NCBI RefSeq assembly: GCF_007997035.1
Contig: NZ_VOSS01000080.1
Span: forward strand, 1 to 51,684
Length of the DNA stretch: 51,684 bases
Direction of reading: 5' to 3'
Source: Ralstonia sp. TCR112
Lineage (GTDB): Bacteria > Pseudomonadota > Gammaproteobacteria > Burkholderiales > Burkholderiaceae
The translations under genes were made by a program, and so were the position numbers. Every line of letters starts with the position of its first letter. Position 1 is the first letter of the stretch. Below the pieces are notes generated by a model, which saw only the letters and a program-made list of their open reading frames with translations, was not told the DNA's origin and searched no databases. This document shows, one piece after another, positions 1 through 9,301 of this stretch.

Positions 1-59
1 GAGTCGGTCCCGGCAGGAACGAAAGGAGGTGGACCCACCAAGGCAAAAAACAAAAAAAC

Positions 60-1040
60 CTACCCATGTCGCCTCGCCGCCAACCCCACCCCACTCACCA
101 ACAAAACCCCCGCCGCCACCTCCAACCCATGCGGCAACCGAGCCTCATAAACAAACCCATACACCAACGCAAACACCGTCTCAAACACAATCAACTGCCC
201 CGACAGCGTCAACGGCAACTTGCGGCTGGCTGCATTCCACAGGCTGTTCCCGAGCACAGACGCCCCCAGCGCCACGCCCATATTCACCAGCCAGAACATC
301 CCCCACGCCGATGCGGGCTGCGCAGAAGCCGTTGCCATGCCGGGCAGCAAAAATGCCGGCACGGCCAGTGCCAGTGACAACGCCCCGGTCGCGACGCCCG
401 TCAACAGCGACCACTCCCGACTCGTGAACTGCGGCCGCGCGCGCAGGTACCGCGCATTGCACACCGCGTACACCGTCCAGCACGCCAGCGCGCCCGCTGC
501 CATCAAGAGCCCGATGAAATAGGTTCTGCCGCCGGCACTCGAATGCACGTCGGGCGCATCGAGGTAAATGCACACCACGCCGGCCACGGCCATCAGCAGG
601 GGCAGGGCCAGTTGCCGCAACGGCAGGCTGCCGCGTTCGGCCGCGCCGGCCAGTGTGACGGTCACGGGCAACAGCCCGACGATGAGCGACACCGGCGCCA
701 CGCCCGCGCGCTGTACGCCGCCCGCCACGCACAGGTAGTAAAGGATGTTGCCCGGCAGCGATAACAGCAGCAGCGCCGCCCAGTCGCGCCGGGTCGTCTT
801 GCGCCACAGCGTGCGCCACACCGGCAGCGCCAGCACGAGCGAGAGCACGCCGTACAGCACATACCGCGCGGCCGACAGCGCCAGCGGTGAAAACTGCGGC
901 AGCATTTTCGGCGCGACGAAGATGACGCCCCACAGCGCGCCGGCCGCGACGCCGTAGCCGATGCCCGTGAGGTGGTCGCGCCGCGCGTCGTGCTGACCGT
1001 GATGCAGCTGCGTTGCAGTGGAGGTGTCGCCAACAGCCAT
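60..1040 (-). CDS. DMT-superfamily (EamA) membrane transporter
   Basis: Predicted inner-membrane drug/metabolite transporter of about 326 residues; substrate unknown. The protein is a chain of hydrophobic segments with the internal duplication typical of EamA proteins (ten helices expected) and short Arg-rich loops. I start it at the ATG at 1040 (MAVGDTSTATQ...); an in-frame GTG at 1076 would add 12 residues that look untypical, and neither start has a strong Shine-Dalgarno. It lies about 105 bp downstream of an AraC-type regulator on the same strand, so the regulator may control it and the two may be co-transcribed. The TAG stop is followed by a T-rich run (minus-strand reading) without an obvious stem. 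Family assignment is firm, function is not. Confidence 0.85.
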   Translation of the reverse strand: MAVGDTSTATQLHHGQHDARRDHLTGIGYGVAAGALWGVIFVAPKMLPQFSPLALSAARYVLYGVLSLVLALPVWRTLWRKTTRRDWAALLLLSLPGNILYYLCVAGGVQRAGVAPVSLIVGLLPVTVTLAGAAERGSLPLRQLALPLLMAVAGVVCIYLDAPDVHSSAGGRTYFIGLLMAAGALACWTVYAVCNARYLRARPQFTSREWSLLTGVATGALSLALAVPAFLLPGMATASAQPASAWGMFWLVNMGVALGASVLGNSLWNAASRKLPLTLSGQLIVFETVFALVYGFVYEARLPHGLEVAAGVLLVSGVGLAARRHG

Positions 1041-1145
1041 GGAGCGCCTGTCCGAAAAGACCAATCGAACCGGCACTCTGCGCGCGTGCGTGCCGCGCGT
1101 CTTGGTGAAGACGGCTGCGCTTTGGCAAAAACGGAAATGGTGGCG

Positions 1146-1868
1146 CTAGCGCCGCACCGCTGCGGGCGTGATGCCGTGCGCGGCCTTGAGGTGACGCGTG
1201 AGGGCGCTTTGGTCGTAGTAGCCGGTGCGTGCGGCAACCTCGGCGATGGGCAGGGCGGTGGTTTCCAGCAGCGTCAATGCATGCCGCAGCCGCACCTGGG
1301 CGAGATGCGCATGCAGCGTGGTGCCGTAAGCGGCGCGAAACAGCGTGGCAAGGCGACGCGCGCTCACGCCCGCTTCTGCGGCCAGCGCATCGACGGTGAG
1401 CGGCTCCGCGTAGCGGTGCTCGATGGCGTGCCATGCGCGCTCGGCACGCGCGTCGGGGCGTGCGCGGATCTGCGTGGATTGGTTGGCCGGATGCGCGGCC
1501 AGCGTCGCTAGCGCGAGCGACGACCACGCAGTGGCCAGCACGGCATCGACGATGGGCGCGTCCTGCAGCCAGGTCGTCAGTGCGCGCAGGCCGGGCGTGA
1601 GCGGAAAGAACACGCGGTCGGCCAAGCCGCCCAGGCTGGGCGCGTCCACGGTTTGGCCGGGGATGTCGAAGACGATGAAGCGGTTGGCGCCGGTGGCTTC
1701 AAACGCATGCGTGGCGCCCGCCGGAATGAGCGCCGCGTGGTGCGTGTCGACACGGCCGCCGCGGCCGTCGACGTCCATCTCGAGGATGCCGCGTGCGGGC
1801 ATCACGACCTGCATGAAGTCGTGCGAGTGCGGGGGCGCGGCGAGGCCGTAAGTGCGGAAGTCCAGCAT
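1146..1868 (-). CDS. AraC-family transcriptional regulator
   Basis: Cytoplasmic activator of about 240 residues. Residues 10-100 form a cupin-like sensor domain (HSHDFMQVVMPARG near the start, then an H-rich strand), and residues 140-240 hold the double helix-turn-helix of AraC proteins, with LTVDALAAEAGVSARRLATL as the first helix pair and IAEVAARTGYYDQSALTRH as the second. The length is usual for short AraC regulators whose sensor precedes the DNA-binding part. The DMT transporter follows on the same strand and is the obvious candidate target, with the regulator acting on its own promoter. Ligand unknown. Confidence 0.9.
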   Translation of the reverse strand: MLDFRTYGLAAPPHSHDFMQVVMPARGILEMDVDGRGGRVDTHHAALIPAGATHAFEATGANRFIVFDIPGQTVDAPSLGGLADRVFFPLTPGLRALTTWLQDAPIVDAVLATAWSSLALATLAAHPANQSTQIRARPDARAERAWHAIEHRYAEPLTVDALAAEAGVSARRLATLFRAAYGTTLHAHLAQVRLRHALTLLETTALPIAEVAARTGYYDQSALTRHLKAAHGITPAAVRR

Positions 1869-1946
1869 GGTGCCGCCGAGAATAGCACCGGCATTCGCCC
1901 AAAAAAATACCTGGCCACAGATCGTCTGCGCCGGGTCTCGGAACTT

Positions 1947-1967
1947 TCACGGAAAGAGGCTCCGTGA
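1947..1967. promoter_or_regulatory. Inverted repeat upstream of the AraC gene
   Basis: Perfect 7-bp arms TCACGGA and TCCGTGA are separated by 7 bp, about 80 bp upstream of the AraC start and 65 bp past the DUF427 stop. There is no T-run on either strand, so an operator is a better reading than a terminator. The rest of the 163-bp gap shows nothing else clear. Confidence 0.35.
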
Positions 1968-2031
1968 GAAGAGGAACACGCATATCGTGCGCTGTTTGCG
2001 TGACACCGGCGTGTCAGCCGCGCCTGCGCCC

Positions 2032-2388
2032 TCATTCCTCCTGGATCGTCACCTTGTTCGGATAGAACGCCAGATAGCCGGCCACCTCACGTGCGACGGG
2101 CTTGGGCTGTTCGTACGTCCAGACGGCGTTGTCGGCGCGCACATCGCCGGCCACGATCGTGTAGTACGACGCATCGCCCTTGTACGGGCAATGGGTGTGA
2201 TGCTGCGTGCGCTCCAGCAGGTTCATCTGCACATCGTCGCGCGGGATGTACTGCACGGGCGGATACGACGCCTCGCGCAGCGTGCGCGCCAGATGCGTGC
2301 TGGCGATGGTGAAGCCGTTGAGCGTCACGGTTACGCGGCGCGGGTTCGACTCGACGGTGATCGGGTGATTCGGATCGATATCGGGCAT
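2032..2388 (-). CDS. DUF427 domain-containing protein
   Basis: Small cytoplasmic protein of about 118 residues in the DUF427 family, a compact beta-rich fold whose biochemical role is not established. Typical motifs are visible: a beta start ITVESNPRRVTVTLNG, the conserved PPVQYIPRDDV stretch, and TYCP-like HTHCPYKGDASYY followed by AVWTYEQP. The start at 2388 is chosen because AGGAG lies at good distance upstream of the ATG, giving MPDIDPNHPI; a longer reading would add 13 residues across the ribosome binding site. It lies 84 bp downstream of amt on the same strand and may be read through from it. Confidence 0.85.
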   Translation of the reverse strand: MPDIDPNHPITVESNPRRVTVTLNGFTIASTHLARTLREASYPPVQYIPRDDVQMNLLERTQHHTHCPYKGDASYYTIVAGDVRADNAVWTYEQPKPVAREVAGYLAFYPNKVTIQEE

Positions 2389-2472
2389 GCGGCACTCCTG
2401 CAGTTGGGCGAGGGGAGACGCTTTCACTGTAGCAAGCGCCGCGCGCGCCTTCCCCTGACTGCCGGTTCCTGC

Positions 2473-3675
2473 TTACCAGTGCGTTTCCGATTCCGGCGTG
2501 GACGAGACGCGGTGGATCGCCAGGTCGGCGCCCATGAATTCGGCCTCGCGGTCCAGCCGCAGCCCCACAAGCTTGCGCAGCGTGCCGTACACCACCGTGC
2601 CGCCGATCAGCGCAATGGCGATGCCGCCGGCCGTGCCCGCCACCTGCGCCCAGAACGACACGCCGCCCAGGCCGCCGAGCGCCTTCAAACCGAAGATGCC
2701 GGCCGCGATGCCGCCCCAGGCGCCGCACAGACCGTGCAGCGGCCACACGCCAAGCACGTCGTCGATGCGCCAGACGTTCTGCACGCGCGTGAACATCCAG
2801 ACAAACAGCACGCCCGCAATGCCGCCGACAGCCAGCGCGCCCAGCGGATGCATCACGTCGGAGCCGGCGCACACGGCCACCAGGCCGGCCAGCGGCCCGT
2901 TGTACGAAAAGCCCGGATCGTTCTTGCCCATCCACCACGCGGTGAGCGTGCCGCCCACCATCGCCATCAGCGAGTTGATGGCGACCAGGCCGCTCATCTT
3001 GTCGAGCGTCTGCGCGCTCATCACGTTGAAGCCGAACCAGCCCACCGCCAGCACCCAGGCGCCGGCCGCCAGGAACGGGATGTTCGACGGCGGATGCGCG
3101 GCGATGCGGCCGTCGTCCTTGTAGCGGCCGTGGCGTGCGCCCAGCAGCAGCACGGCCGGCAGCGCGATCCAGCCGCCCACCGCGTGCACGACCACCGAGC
3201 CGGCAAAGTCGTGGAACTCCGCGCCCGTCACGCTCTGCAGCCAGTGCTGGATGCCGAAGCGCTCGTTCCAGGCGATGCCCTCGAAGAAGGGGTAGACGAA
3301 GCCCACCAGCACGAAGGTCGCCGCCAGTTGTGGCTCGAAGCGCGAACGCTCGGCAATGCCGCCCGAGATGATGGCCGGGATGGCGGCCGCGAAGGTCAGC
3401 AGGAAGAAGAACTTCACCAGCTCGTAGCCGTTCTGCTGGGCGAGCACGTCGGCGCCGGTAAAGAAATTGACCCCGTACGCGATCGAATAGCCGATGAAGA
3501 AGTACGCGATGGTCGACACGGCAAAGTCGACCAGGATTTTGACCAGCGCATTGACCTGGTTCTTCTTGCGGACGGTGCCCAGCTCAAGGAACGCGAAGCC
3601 GGCATGCATGGCCAGCACCATGATCGCGCCCAGCAGGATGAAGAGCGCGTCGCCCCCGGTTTTGATGGAGTTCAT
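2473..3675 (-). CDS. amtB: Ammonium transporter (Amt/MEP/Rh family)
   Basis: Inner-membrane ammonium channel of 400 residues that takes up NH4+/NH3 under nitrogen limitation. The pore twin histidines are present as H164 (in VVVHAVGGW) and H314 (in PLHGLCGAWGG), and D157 in the DFAGS motif matches the essential Asp of E. coli AmtB. Eleven membrane segments are expected. There is no cleavable leader, and no glnK sits next to it, unlike many amtB loci, so any PII partner must be encoded elsewhere. The 256-bp upstream region carries a sigma-54 -24/-12 element and an NtrC-like palindrome, so nitrogen control is likely. The soluble tail ends in THW. Confidence 0.93.
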   Translation of the reverse strand: MNSIKTGGDALFILLGAIMVLAMHAGFAFLELGTVRKKNQVNALVKILVDFAVSTIAYFFIGYSIAYGVNFFTGADVLAQQNGYELVKFFFLLTFAAAIPAIISGGIAERSRFEPQLAATFVLVGFVYPFFEGIAWNERFGIQHWLQSVTGAEFHDFAGSVVVHAVGGWIALPAVLLLGARHGRYKDDGRIAAHPPSNIPFLAAGAWVLAVGWFGFNVMSAQTLDKMSGLVAINSLMAMVGGTLTAWWMGKNDPGFSYNGPLAGLVAVCAGSDVMHPLGALAVGGIAGVLFVWMFTRVQNVWRIDDVLGVWPLHGLCGAWGGIAAGIFGLKALGGLGGVSFWAQVAGTAGGIAIALIGGTVVYGTLRKLVGLRLDREAEFMGADLAIHRVSSTPESETHW

Positions 3676-3755
3676 TGCGGTTGTCGTGCGGGTTGAGGGT
3701 CAGCGCCATCCGGGTGCAGTACTTGCCCACAAATGACGCAAAAAGCGCCGACAGA

Positions 3756-3772
3756 TGCAAAAGTTGTTCCAA
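3756..3772 (-). promoter_or_regulatory. Sigma-54 (RpoN) promoter of amt
   Basis: On the minus strand the sequence is TTGGAACAACTTTTGCA. It has the invariant GG and GC separated by exactly 10 bp and fits the TGGCAC-N5-TTGCA consensus with one change in the -24 block. The expected transcript start is near 3745, leaving a leader of about 70 nt before the ATG at 3675. Confidence 0.8.
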
Positions 3773-3794
3773 CGGTGTGCAAAAAGGTGACATG

Positions 3795-3813
3795 GCGCAC
3801 CACGGCCGTGCGC
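3795..3813. promoter_or_regulatory. Candidate NtrC-binding site upstream of amt
   Basis: The palindrome GCGCAC-N7-GTGCGC contains the GCAC-N7-GTGC core of enterobacterial NtrC sites. It is centred about 60 bp upstream of the predicted sigma-54 start, closer than is usual for NtrC enhancers but workable. Only one clear copy is seen in the gap 3676-3931. Confidence 0.6.
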
Positions 3814-3931
3814 GGCAGGTCGTGGCCGGACGAGGTTCTGAGTTCAGCCCGAAATCGGTGCGTATCTGCTTTGAAATGGTGCGGGCGAGGCGTCGGATGC
3901 GCCGTAGTGGTGCGGCCGGCCCGCCGGAAGA

Positions 3932-4957
3932 TTAAGGCTTGGCGCCCGCGACGCTGAACGATGCCGCCACGGCGTTCCACAGCGGCTCGTACCGCAGGCG
4001 CACGGCACTGGCCTGCTCCGGCGAGGTGGCGGGAGACTGCATGTGCAGCATCAGCAGGGCGCCGTCGGTCGGCACCATCAAAACGCGGCCCACCAGCGTG
4101 TTGCCGGTGGCGCGCGGGATATGCGGCCCGGGCGATTCGCCGATGTAGCTGGCCCACACGCCGGGGCGGCCGCCGAACGATTGCGTGCCCCAGCCGAGCA
4201 GCTTGCAGGGGCCGGCCACGGCTTGCTTGACGGCATCGCGCATCCAGCGGGGCTCGCGGCTGTCCGGAACGGGTTCGAGGTCGCCTTCGGTCGGGCGCAC
4301 GATCAGTTCAATGCGTGACAGCCCCGAGCCGCCCTGGTTGGCCCACGCGCCGATCGCCACGCGCGCCGGATCGGGTTTGCGCGGGGCCGTGGGCGGCACG
4401 CGTTCCCACGAGAACGGCAGCCGCAGGTTGAGGCTCGCGCCGCGCGCGTTCGGCCAGTCAGACAACGTCACGGCCTGGGTGAAGCGGCTGCCCAGCTCAT
4501 CGGCGGGGCGGTCGTCGTAGACCACCGCCAGCAGCGTCTGCAGCGTGGCGCGGTCCTGGTTACCCTGTGCGCGTGCCACCACGCGTTCGGCCAGGGCATG
4601 GGCCGTCTCGGCTGTCTGGGTGGCAACGCCAACACTGGGTTGATGAATGTCGAGCGCGCGCCCGATCAGCAGTTGGCGCTCGTCGTCGGACAGCGGAATA
4701 CCGGCGATCAGGCGACGCGTGCGAGTCAGCGCCTGCGGGAACGTGTTGTCGAACTGGGTGCGGGCGCGGATCAACTCTTCACGCTGCCCGGGAAAGCGCT
4801 GGATGGCGCGGTCGATCGCCTGCGATTGCACGGTCAGGAAGCCAAGCACGCTGATCAGCCCCGGGATGGCGCCGGGCGTGTAGTCCCACGCTACGGCGTG
4901 GCCGGACCACGCCAGCAAGGCGGTCAGACACCAGCGCATCGTTGCGCGGCTTGGCAT
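3932..4957 (-). CDS. Hypothetical secreted protein
   Basis: Protein of about 341 residues with a classical signal peptide: basic start MPSRATMRW, hydrophobic LTALLAW, and a likely cut after GHAVA, so it is probably periplasmic. I recognise no domain. The body has an early hydrophobic patch (PGLISVLGFLTVQ), a charged helical middle and a beta-rich end with LVGRVLMVPTDGALLMLHM. The start at 4957 is preferred because a purine-rich AGGGGGGAA lies just before it; a further 13 upstream residues could be read but would push the signal peptide inside the protein. It lies downstream of the divergent icmF promoter region and upstream of amt; neither neighbour suggests a role. Confidence 0.7.
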   Translation of the reverse strand: MPSRATMRWCLTALLAWSGHAVAWDYTPGAIPGLISVLGFLTVQSQAIDRAIQRFPGQREELIRARTQFDNTFPQALTRTRRLIAGIPLSDDERQLLIGRALDIHQPSVGVATQTAETAHALAERVVARAQGNQDRATLQTLLAVVYDDRPADELGSRFTQAVTLSDWPNARGASLNLRLPFSWERVPPTAPRKPDPARVAIGAWANQGGSGLSRIELIVRPTEGDLEPVPDSREPRWMRDAVKQAVAGPCKLLGWGTQSFGGRPGVWASYIGESPGPHIPRATGNTLVGRVLMVPTDGALLMLHMQSPATSPEQASAVRLRYEPLWNAVAASFSVAGAKP

Positions 4958-5150
4958 TGGAAGTTCCCCCCTGTGGCCGGACCCGTTTCCGACCAAAATC
5001 CGACTCTAACGATTTGTATCGATTGTGTGCAAGCTGGGTGTTGCACCGAGATCGGACCGTTCCGGTCGTCCGCGATTTGCGCAAACCGGCCCGGGTGGCG
5101 ACGTGCCTATTTGAGCGGAGGGCTCAACAGGCCATCGCCCGTGCGGCCCG

Positions 5151-5179
5151 TTGACGACCGCGCCAACCCCGAAAATACT
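5151..5179 (+). promoter_or_regulatory. Sigma-70-type promoter of icmF
   Basis: TTGACG (-35) and AATACT (-10) are separated by exactly 17 bp. The start would fall near 5186, giving a leader of about 80 nt before the ATG at 5268. The rest of the 310-bp divergent gap 4958-5267 shows only a short GACCG-TTC-CGGTC repeat and no recognised operator. Confidence 0.5.
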
Positions 5180-5267
5180 GTCTGTTCGACCCGCCGACCG
5201 GCACGCGTCGCCTTGTGCGTCGTACAACACATCCAACGCCGGCACCCCACTTTTCGAAGGTGGAGAC

Positions 5268-8200
5268 ATGACCGATCTTTCCGCTGCCCGCGCGGCCGAT
5301 CCCACGCCTGCCAGCGCAGCCGCGCCGGTGCGCAACAAGGTGCGCTTCGTGACGGCCGCATCGTTGTTCGACGGGCATGACGCGTCGATCAACATCATGC
5401 GGCGCATCCTGCAGTCGATGGGCTGCGAGGTGATCCACCTCGGGCACAACCGCTCGGTGGACGAGGTGGTCAACGCAGCGTTGCAGGAAGACGTGCAGGG
5501 CATTGCGGTGTCCAGCTACCAGGGCGGCCACGTCGAATACTTCAAGTACATGATCGACGCGCTGCGCGCGCGCGGCGGCGAGCACATCCAGGTGTTCGGC
5601 GGTGGCGGCGGCGTGATCGTGCCGGCGGAGATCCGCGGACTGCAGGACTACGGCGTCGCGCGCATCTACAGCCCCGAAGACGGCCAGCGCATGGGGCTGG
5701 CCGGCATGATTGCCGACATGGTGCAGCGTTGCGACATCGATCTTTCCGTCTATGCGCCCGCCACGCTGGAGCCCGTCGCCACCGGCGACCGCCGCGCCCT
5801 GGCGCAGCTGATCACGGCACTGGAATCGGGCCGCATCGATCCGGCATTGCGCGACGCCGTCCGCGCGGCTGCGGCCGCCACGCATACGCCGGTGGTCGGC
5901 ATCACGGGCACGGGCGGCGCAGGCAAGTCGTCGCTCACCGATGAGCTGATCCGCCGCTTCCGGCTCGACCAGAAGGACGCGCTGCGCATCGCCGTCATCT
6001 CGATCGATCCGTCACGGCGCAAGTCGGGCGGCGCCCTGCTGGGCGACCGCATTCGCATGAACGCGATCAATCATCCGAACATCTTTGTGCGCTCGCTGGC
6101 CACGCGCGAGGCGAGCCGCGAGATTTCCGACGCGCTGCCCGACGTGATTGCCGCCTGCCGCGCGGGCGGGTTCGATCTCGTCATCGTCGAGACCTCCGGC
6201 ATCGGGCAGGGCGACGCGGCGATCGTGCCGCATGTCGATCTGTCGCTGTATGTGATGACGCCCGAGTTTGGCGCCGCCAGCCAGCTGGAGAAGATCGACA
6301 TGCTCGACTTTGCCGATCTGGTGGCGATCAACAAGTTCGACCGCAAGGGCGCGCAGGATGCGTGGCGCGACGTCGCCAAGCAGGTGCAGCGCAACCGCGA
6401 GCAATGGCACGCCCGCCCCGAAGACATGCCGGTGTTCGGCACGCAGGCCTCGCACTTCAACGACGACGGCGTGACGGCGCTGTATCACGCGCTGGCCGAT
6501 CGACTGAACGAGCGGGGCATGGCGCTGGCTGAACGCACGCTGCCGCGCCCGGCCGGCAAATGCTCCACCAGCCACGATGCCATCGTGCCGCCCGCGCGCG
6601 TGCGCTATTTGGCGGAGCTGGCCGATACCGTGCGCGGCTACCACCGCCGCGTCGACGCGCAAAGCCGCCTCGCGCGCGAGCGCCAGCAACTGCGTGCCAG
6701 CCACCGCATGCTGGAGCAGGCCGGCGCCACCGTGCAGACGCTGTCCGCGCTCGACAAGCAGGCGGCCGAGCGCGACGCACAGCTCGGCGCCGCCGAGCGC
6801 AAGCTGCTCGCCATGTGGCCGGACCTGCGCCGCGCGTATTCCGGCGACGAATACGTCGTCAAGATTCGCGACAAGGAAATCCGCACGCAGCTCACGCACA
6901 CCACGCTCTCGGGCACCACCATCCGCAAGGTCGTGCTGCCGCCGTACGAAGACGACGGCGAAGTGCTGCGCTGGCTGATGCGCGAAAACGTGCCGGGCAG
7001 CTTTCCGTACACCGCCGGCGTGTTCGCCTTCAAGCGCGAGAACGAAGACCCGACGCGCATGTTCGCGGGCGAGGGCGATGCCTTCCGCACCAACCGGCGC
7101 TTCAAGCTGGTCTCGGAAGGCATGGAGGCCAAGCGGCTCTCCACCGCGTTCGACTCCGTCACGCTCTACGGCGAAGACCCGGCGCTGCGCCCGGACATCT
7201 ACGGCAAGGTTGGCAACTCGGGGGTGTCGATCGCCACGCTCGACGATATGAAGGTGCTGTACGACGGCTTTGACCTCACGAGCCCGAACACGTCGGTGTC
7301 CATGACGATCAACGGCCCCGCGCCGACGGTCCTGGCGATGTTCATGAACACCGCCATCGACCAGAACCTCGCCCGGTTCCGCGCCGACAACGGGCGAGAG
7401 CCGACGCAAGACGAAGAGGCGAAAATCCGCGCGTGGGTGCTGCAAAACGTGCGCGGCACGGTGCAGGCCGACATCCTCAAGGAAGACCAGGGGCAGAACA
7501 CCTGCATCTTCTCGACGGAGTTTTCGCTCAAGGTGATGGGCGATATCCAGGAATATTTCGTGCGCCACCAGGTGCGCAATTTCTACTCGGTGTCGATCTC
7601 GGGGTACCACATTGCCGAGGCGGGCGCGAACCCGATCTCGCAGCTGGCGTTCACGCTCGCCAACGGTTTCACGTATGTGGAGGCGTATCTCGCGCGCGGC
7701 ATGCATATCGATGACTTTGCGCCGAACCTGTCGTTCTTCTTCTCCAACGGCATGGACCCGGAGTACAGCGTGCTCGGCCGCGTCGCGCGCCGCATCTGGG
7801 CGGTGACGCTGCGAGACAAGTACGGCGCGAACGAGCGCAGCCAGAAGCTGAAGTACCACGTGCAGACGTCCGGCCGGTCATTGCACGCGCAGGAAATCGC
7901 CTTCAACGACATCCGCACGACGCTGCAGGCGCTGATCGCCATCTACGACAACTGCAACAGCCTGCACACGAATGCCTACGACGAGGCGATCACCACGCCG
8001 ACGGCCGAATCGGTGCGGCGCGCGCTGGCCATCCAACTCATCATCAACCGCGAGTGGGGCCTGGCCAAGTGCGAGAACCCGAACCAGGGCAGCTTCATCA
8101 TCGACGAGCTGACGGACCTCGTGGAAGAGGCCGTGCTGCAGGAGTTCGAGCGCATTGCAGAGCGCGGCGGTGTGCTGGGGGCGATGGAAACCGGCTACCA

Positions 8201-8555
8201 GCGCGGCAAGATCCAGGAAGAGTCGATGCTGTATGAGCAGCGCAAGCATGATGGCTCGCTGCCGATCATCGGTGTGAACACGTTCCGCAATCCCGACGCC
8301 GAGAGCGTGGTGCCGCCGCACATCGAACTGGCACGGTCCAGCGAGGAGGAGAAGCAGAGCCAGCTCGCGCGCCTGGAAGCGTTTCATGCGCGGCATGCCG
8401 GGGAAGCGCCTGTCATGCTGCAGCGCCTGCAGCGCGCGGTGATTGACGATCAGAACGTGTTTGCGGTGCTGATGGATGCGGTGCGCGTCTGCTCGCTCGG
8501 GCAGATCACGCACGCGCTGTTCGAAGTGGGCGGGCAGTACCGGCGCAACATGTAG
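5268..8555 (+). CDS. icmF: Fused isobutyryl-CoA mutase IcmF (B12-dependent)
   Basis: Adenosylcobalamin-dependent mutase of 1095 residues that interconverts isobutyryl-CoA and n-butyryl-CoA; family members also act on pivalyl-/isovaleryl-CoA. Three parts are visible in the IcmF order. Residues 25-150 are the B12-binding domain with D35-x-H37 (DGHDAS), H37 being the expected cobalt ligand. Residues 200-420 are the MeaB-like G-protein chaperone with P-loop G214-TGGAG-K220-S221. Residues 560-1095 are the TIM-barrel mutase domain (FPYTAGVF, then [12 protein letters not shown]). The start at 5268 has GGTGGAG upstream; an in-frame ATG at 5151 would overlap the predicted promoter and leader. The length matches known IcmF (about 1090). 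Transcribed alone, divergent from a hypothetical gene. Confidence 0.95.
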   Translation: MTDLSAARAADPTPASAAAPVRNKVRFVTAASLFDGHDASINIMRRILQSMGCEVIHLGHNRSVDEVVNAALQEDVQGIAVSSYQGGHVEYFKYMIDALRARGGEHIQVFGGGGGVIVPAEIRGLQDYGVARIYSPEDGQRMGLAGMIADMVQRCDIDLSVYAPATLEPVATGDRRALAQLITALESGRIDPALRDAVRAAAAATHTPVVGITGTGGAGKSSLTDELIRRFRLDQKDALRIAVISIDPSRRKSGGALLGDRIRMNAINHPNIFVRSLATREASREISDALPDVIAACRAGGFDLVIVETSGIGQGDAAIVPHVDLSLYVMTPEFGAASQLEKIDMLDFADLVAINKFDRKGAQDAWRDVAKQVQRNREQWHARPEDMPVFGTQASHFNDDGVTALYHALADRLNERGMALAERTLPRPAGKCSTSHDAIVPPARVRYLAELADTVRGYHRRVDAQSRLARERQQLRASHRMLEQAGATVQTLSALDKQAAERDAQLGAAERKLLAMWPDLRRAYSGDEYVVKIRDKEIRTQLTHTTLSGTTIRKVVLPPYEDDGEVLRWLMRENVPGSFPYTAGVFAFKRENEDPTRMFAGEGDAFRTNRRFKLVSEGMEAKRLSTAFDSVTLYGEDPALRPDIYGKVGNSGVSIATLDDMKVLYDGFDLTSPNTSVSMTINGPAPTVLAMFMNTAIDQNLARFRADNGREPTQDEEAKIRAWVLQNVRGTVQADILKEDQGQNTCIFSTEFSLKVMGDIQEYFVRHQVRNFYSVSISGYHIAEAGANPISQLAFTLANGFTYVEAYLARGMHIDDFAPNLSFFFSNGMDPEYSVLGRVARRIWAVTLRDKYGANERSQKLKYHVQTSGRSLHAQEIAFNDIRTTLQALIAIYDNCNSLHTNAYDEAITTPTAESVRRALAIQLIINREWGLAKCENPNQGSFIIDELTDLVEEAVLQEFERIAERGGVLGAMETGYQRGKIQEESMLYEQRKHDGSLPIIGVNTFRNPDAESVVPPHIELARSSEEEKQSQLARLEAFHARHAGEAPVMLQRLQRAVIDDQNVFAVLMDAVRVCSLGQITHALFEVGGQYRRNM

Positions 8556-8568
8556 GGCAGCGCCCGGC

Positions 8569-9291
8569 TCAGGCGTGCGTGGCGGGCTCGATCCATTCCG
8601 GCAGTACGCCATGCCCACCGCGCGGCGCATGCCACACCTGGCGGGCGGCCGCCGTTACGCTGTCGATGAGCGGTGCGGGAACGTGGGGTTGCAGCTTCTG
8701 CGCGAGGCCTGCCAGTCCCGCACCGCCCAGCACGATCGCGTCCACCGGCTGGCGGCGCAGGACGGTCGTGCAGGCGCCGATCAAGATCTGTTCTGCCGCA
8801 TCCGGCGCGGCGTATAGCGCGGCCCCGTCGAGTTCGACGGTATGGATGTCGCGCACGGTGTGGCCGCCCTCCAGCGTGGGCAGCAAGCGCTCCAGGATCG
8901 GGCCCCACGCGTGGCCGCCCGTGATGACCGCGCAACTGCCGTACGTTGCCGCTTCCATCAACGCGGCTTCCGCCAGGCCGGTGACGGGGCACGGCGCCAC
9001 CTCGCGCAGCGCGAAGAGCCCCGGGTCGCCAAAGCAGCCGATGATGGCGGCGTCGATGGCTGGCTGCTGCGCGCGCGTCCATGCGTCGAGCGCGGCGTGC
9101 GCGGCCACCGCGTAGCCGACTTCGGTGGCGATGTACGGTGCGCCAAATCGGGCGGTGACGGATTCCACAACAACATCGCTGGGCAATGCGGCCTGCACGA
9201 AGCGTGTGATGGTCTGTGTGAGCGCGCTCGTGGTGTTCGGGTTGATCAACAGCAGCCGGCGCGGGCGGGGGGATTCGGTAGCGATGGTCAT
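8569..9291 (-). CDS. Asp/Glu-racemase superfamily protein, hydantoin/allantoin racemase-like, lacking the second Cys
   Basis: Cytoplasmic protein of 240 residues, closest in pattern to hydantoin/allantoin racemases: LLLINPNTT at residues 13-21, the first catalytic cysteine C86 in IIGCFGDPG, and a family-like PLIDSVTAA at 207-215. These racemases normally carry a second cysteine in an LGCAG motif; here the site reads LGGAG with G190, so two-base racemization looks impossible. It may be a related isomerase, a lyase, or inactive. It begins 10 bp after the permease stop at 9302, so it is the last gene of the ABC transporter operon and probably acts on the imported compound. No strong ribosome binding site; coupling to the permease is likely. 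Confidence 0.8.
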   Translation of the reverse strand: MTIATESPRPRRLLLINPNTTSALTQTITRFVQAALPSDVVVESVTARFGAPYIATEVGYAVAAHAALDAWTRAQQPAIDAAIIGCFGDPGLFALREVAPCPVTGLAEAALMEAATYGSCAVITGGHAWGPILERLLPTLEGGHTVRDIHTVELDGAALYAAPDAAEQILIGACTTVLRRQPVDAIVLGGAGLAGLAQKLQPHVPAPLIDSVTAAARQVWHAPRGGHGVLPEWIEPATHA

Positions 9292-9301
9292 TGGCGCGCG
9301 T

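Noticed and set aside
45-200. C/A-rich strand bias at the left end, seen as a possible foreign or structured element
   Set aside because: It is the normal 3' coding end of the DMT transporter plus a short untranslated tail; the encoded residues look ordinary.
1852-3696. Plus-strand open frame of about 614 residues opposite DUF427 and amt
   Set aside because: The amt gene on the other strand has its pore residues and promoter; the plus frame has repeated His/Gln/Arg composition.
5151-5268. Longer N-terminus for IcmF starting at 5151
   Set aside because: It would coincide with the TTGACG promoter element and lacks a ribosome binding site; the ATG at 5268 has GGTGGAG and the known protein length.
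6012-7859. Long open frame on the minus strand across icmF (about 615 residues)
   Set aside because: It is antisense to a fully conserved gene, has low-complexity Arg/Ala-rich sequence and no domain pattern; long false frames are common at this GC content.
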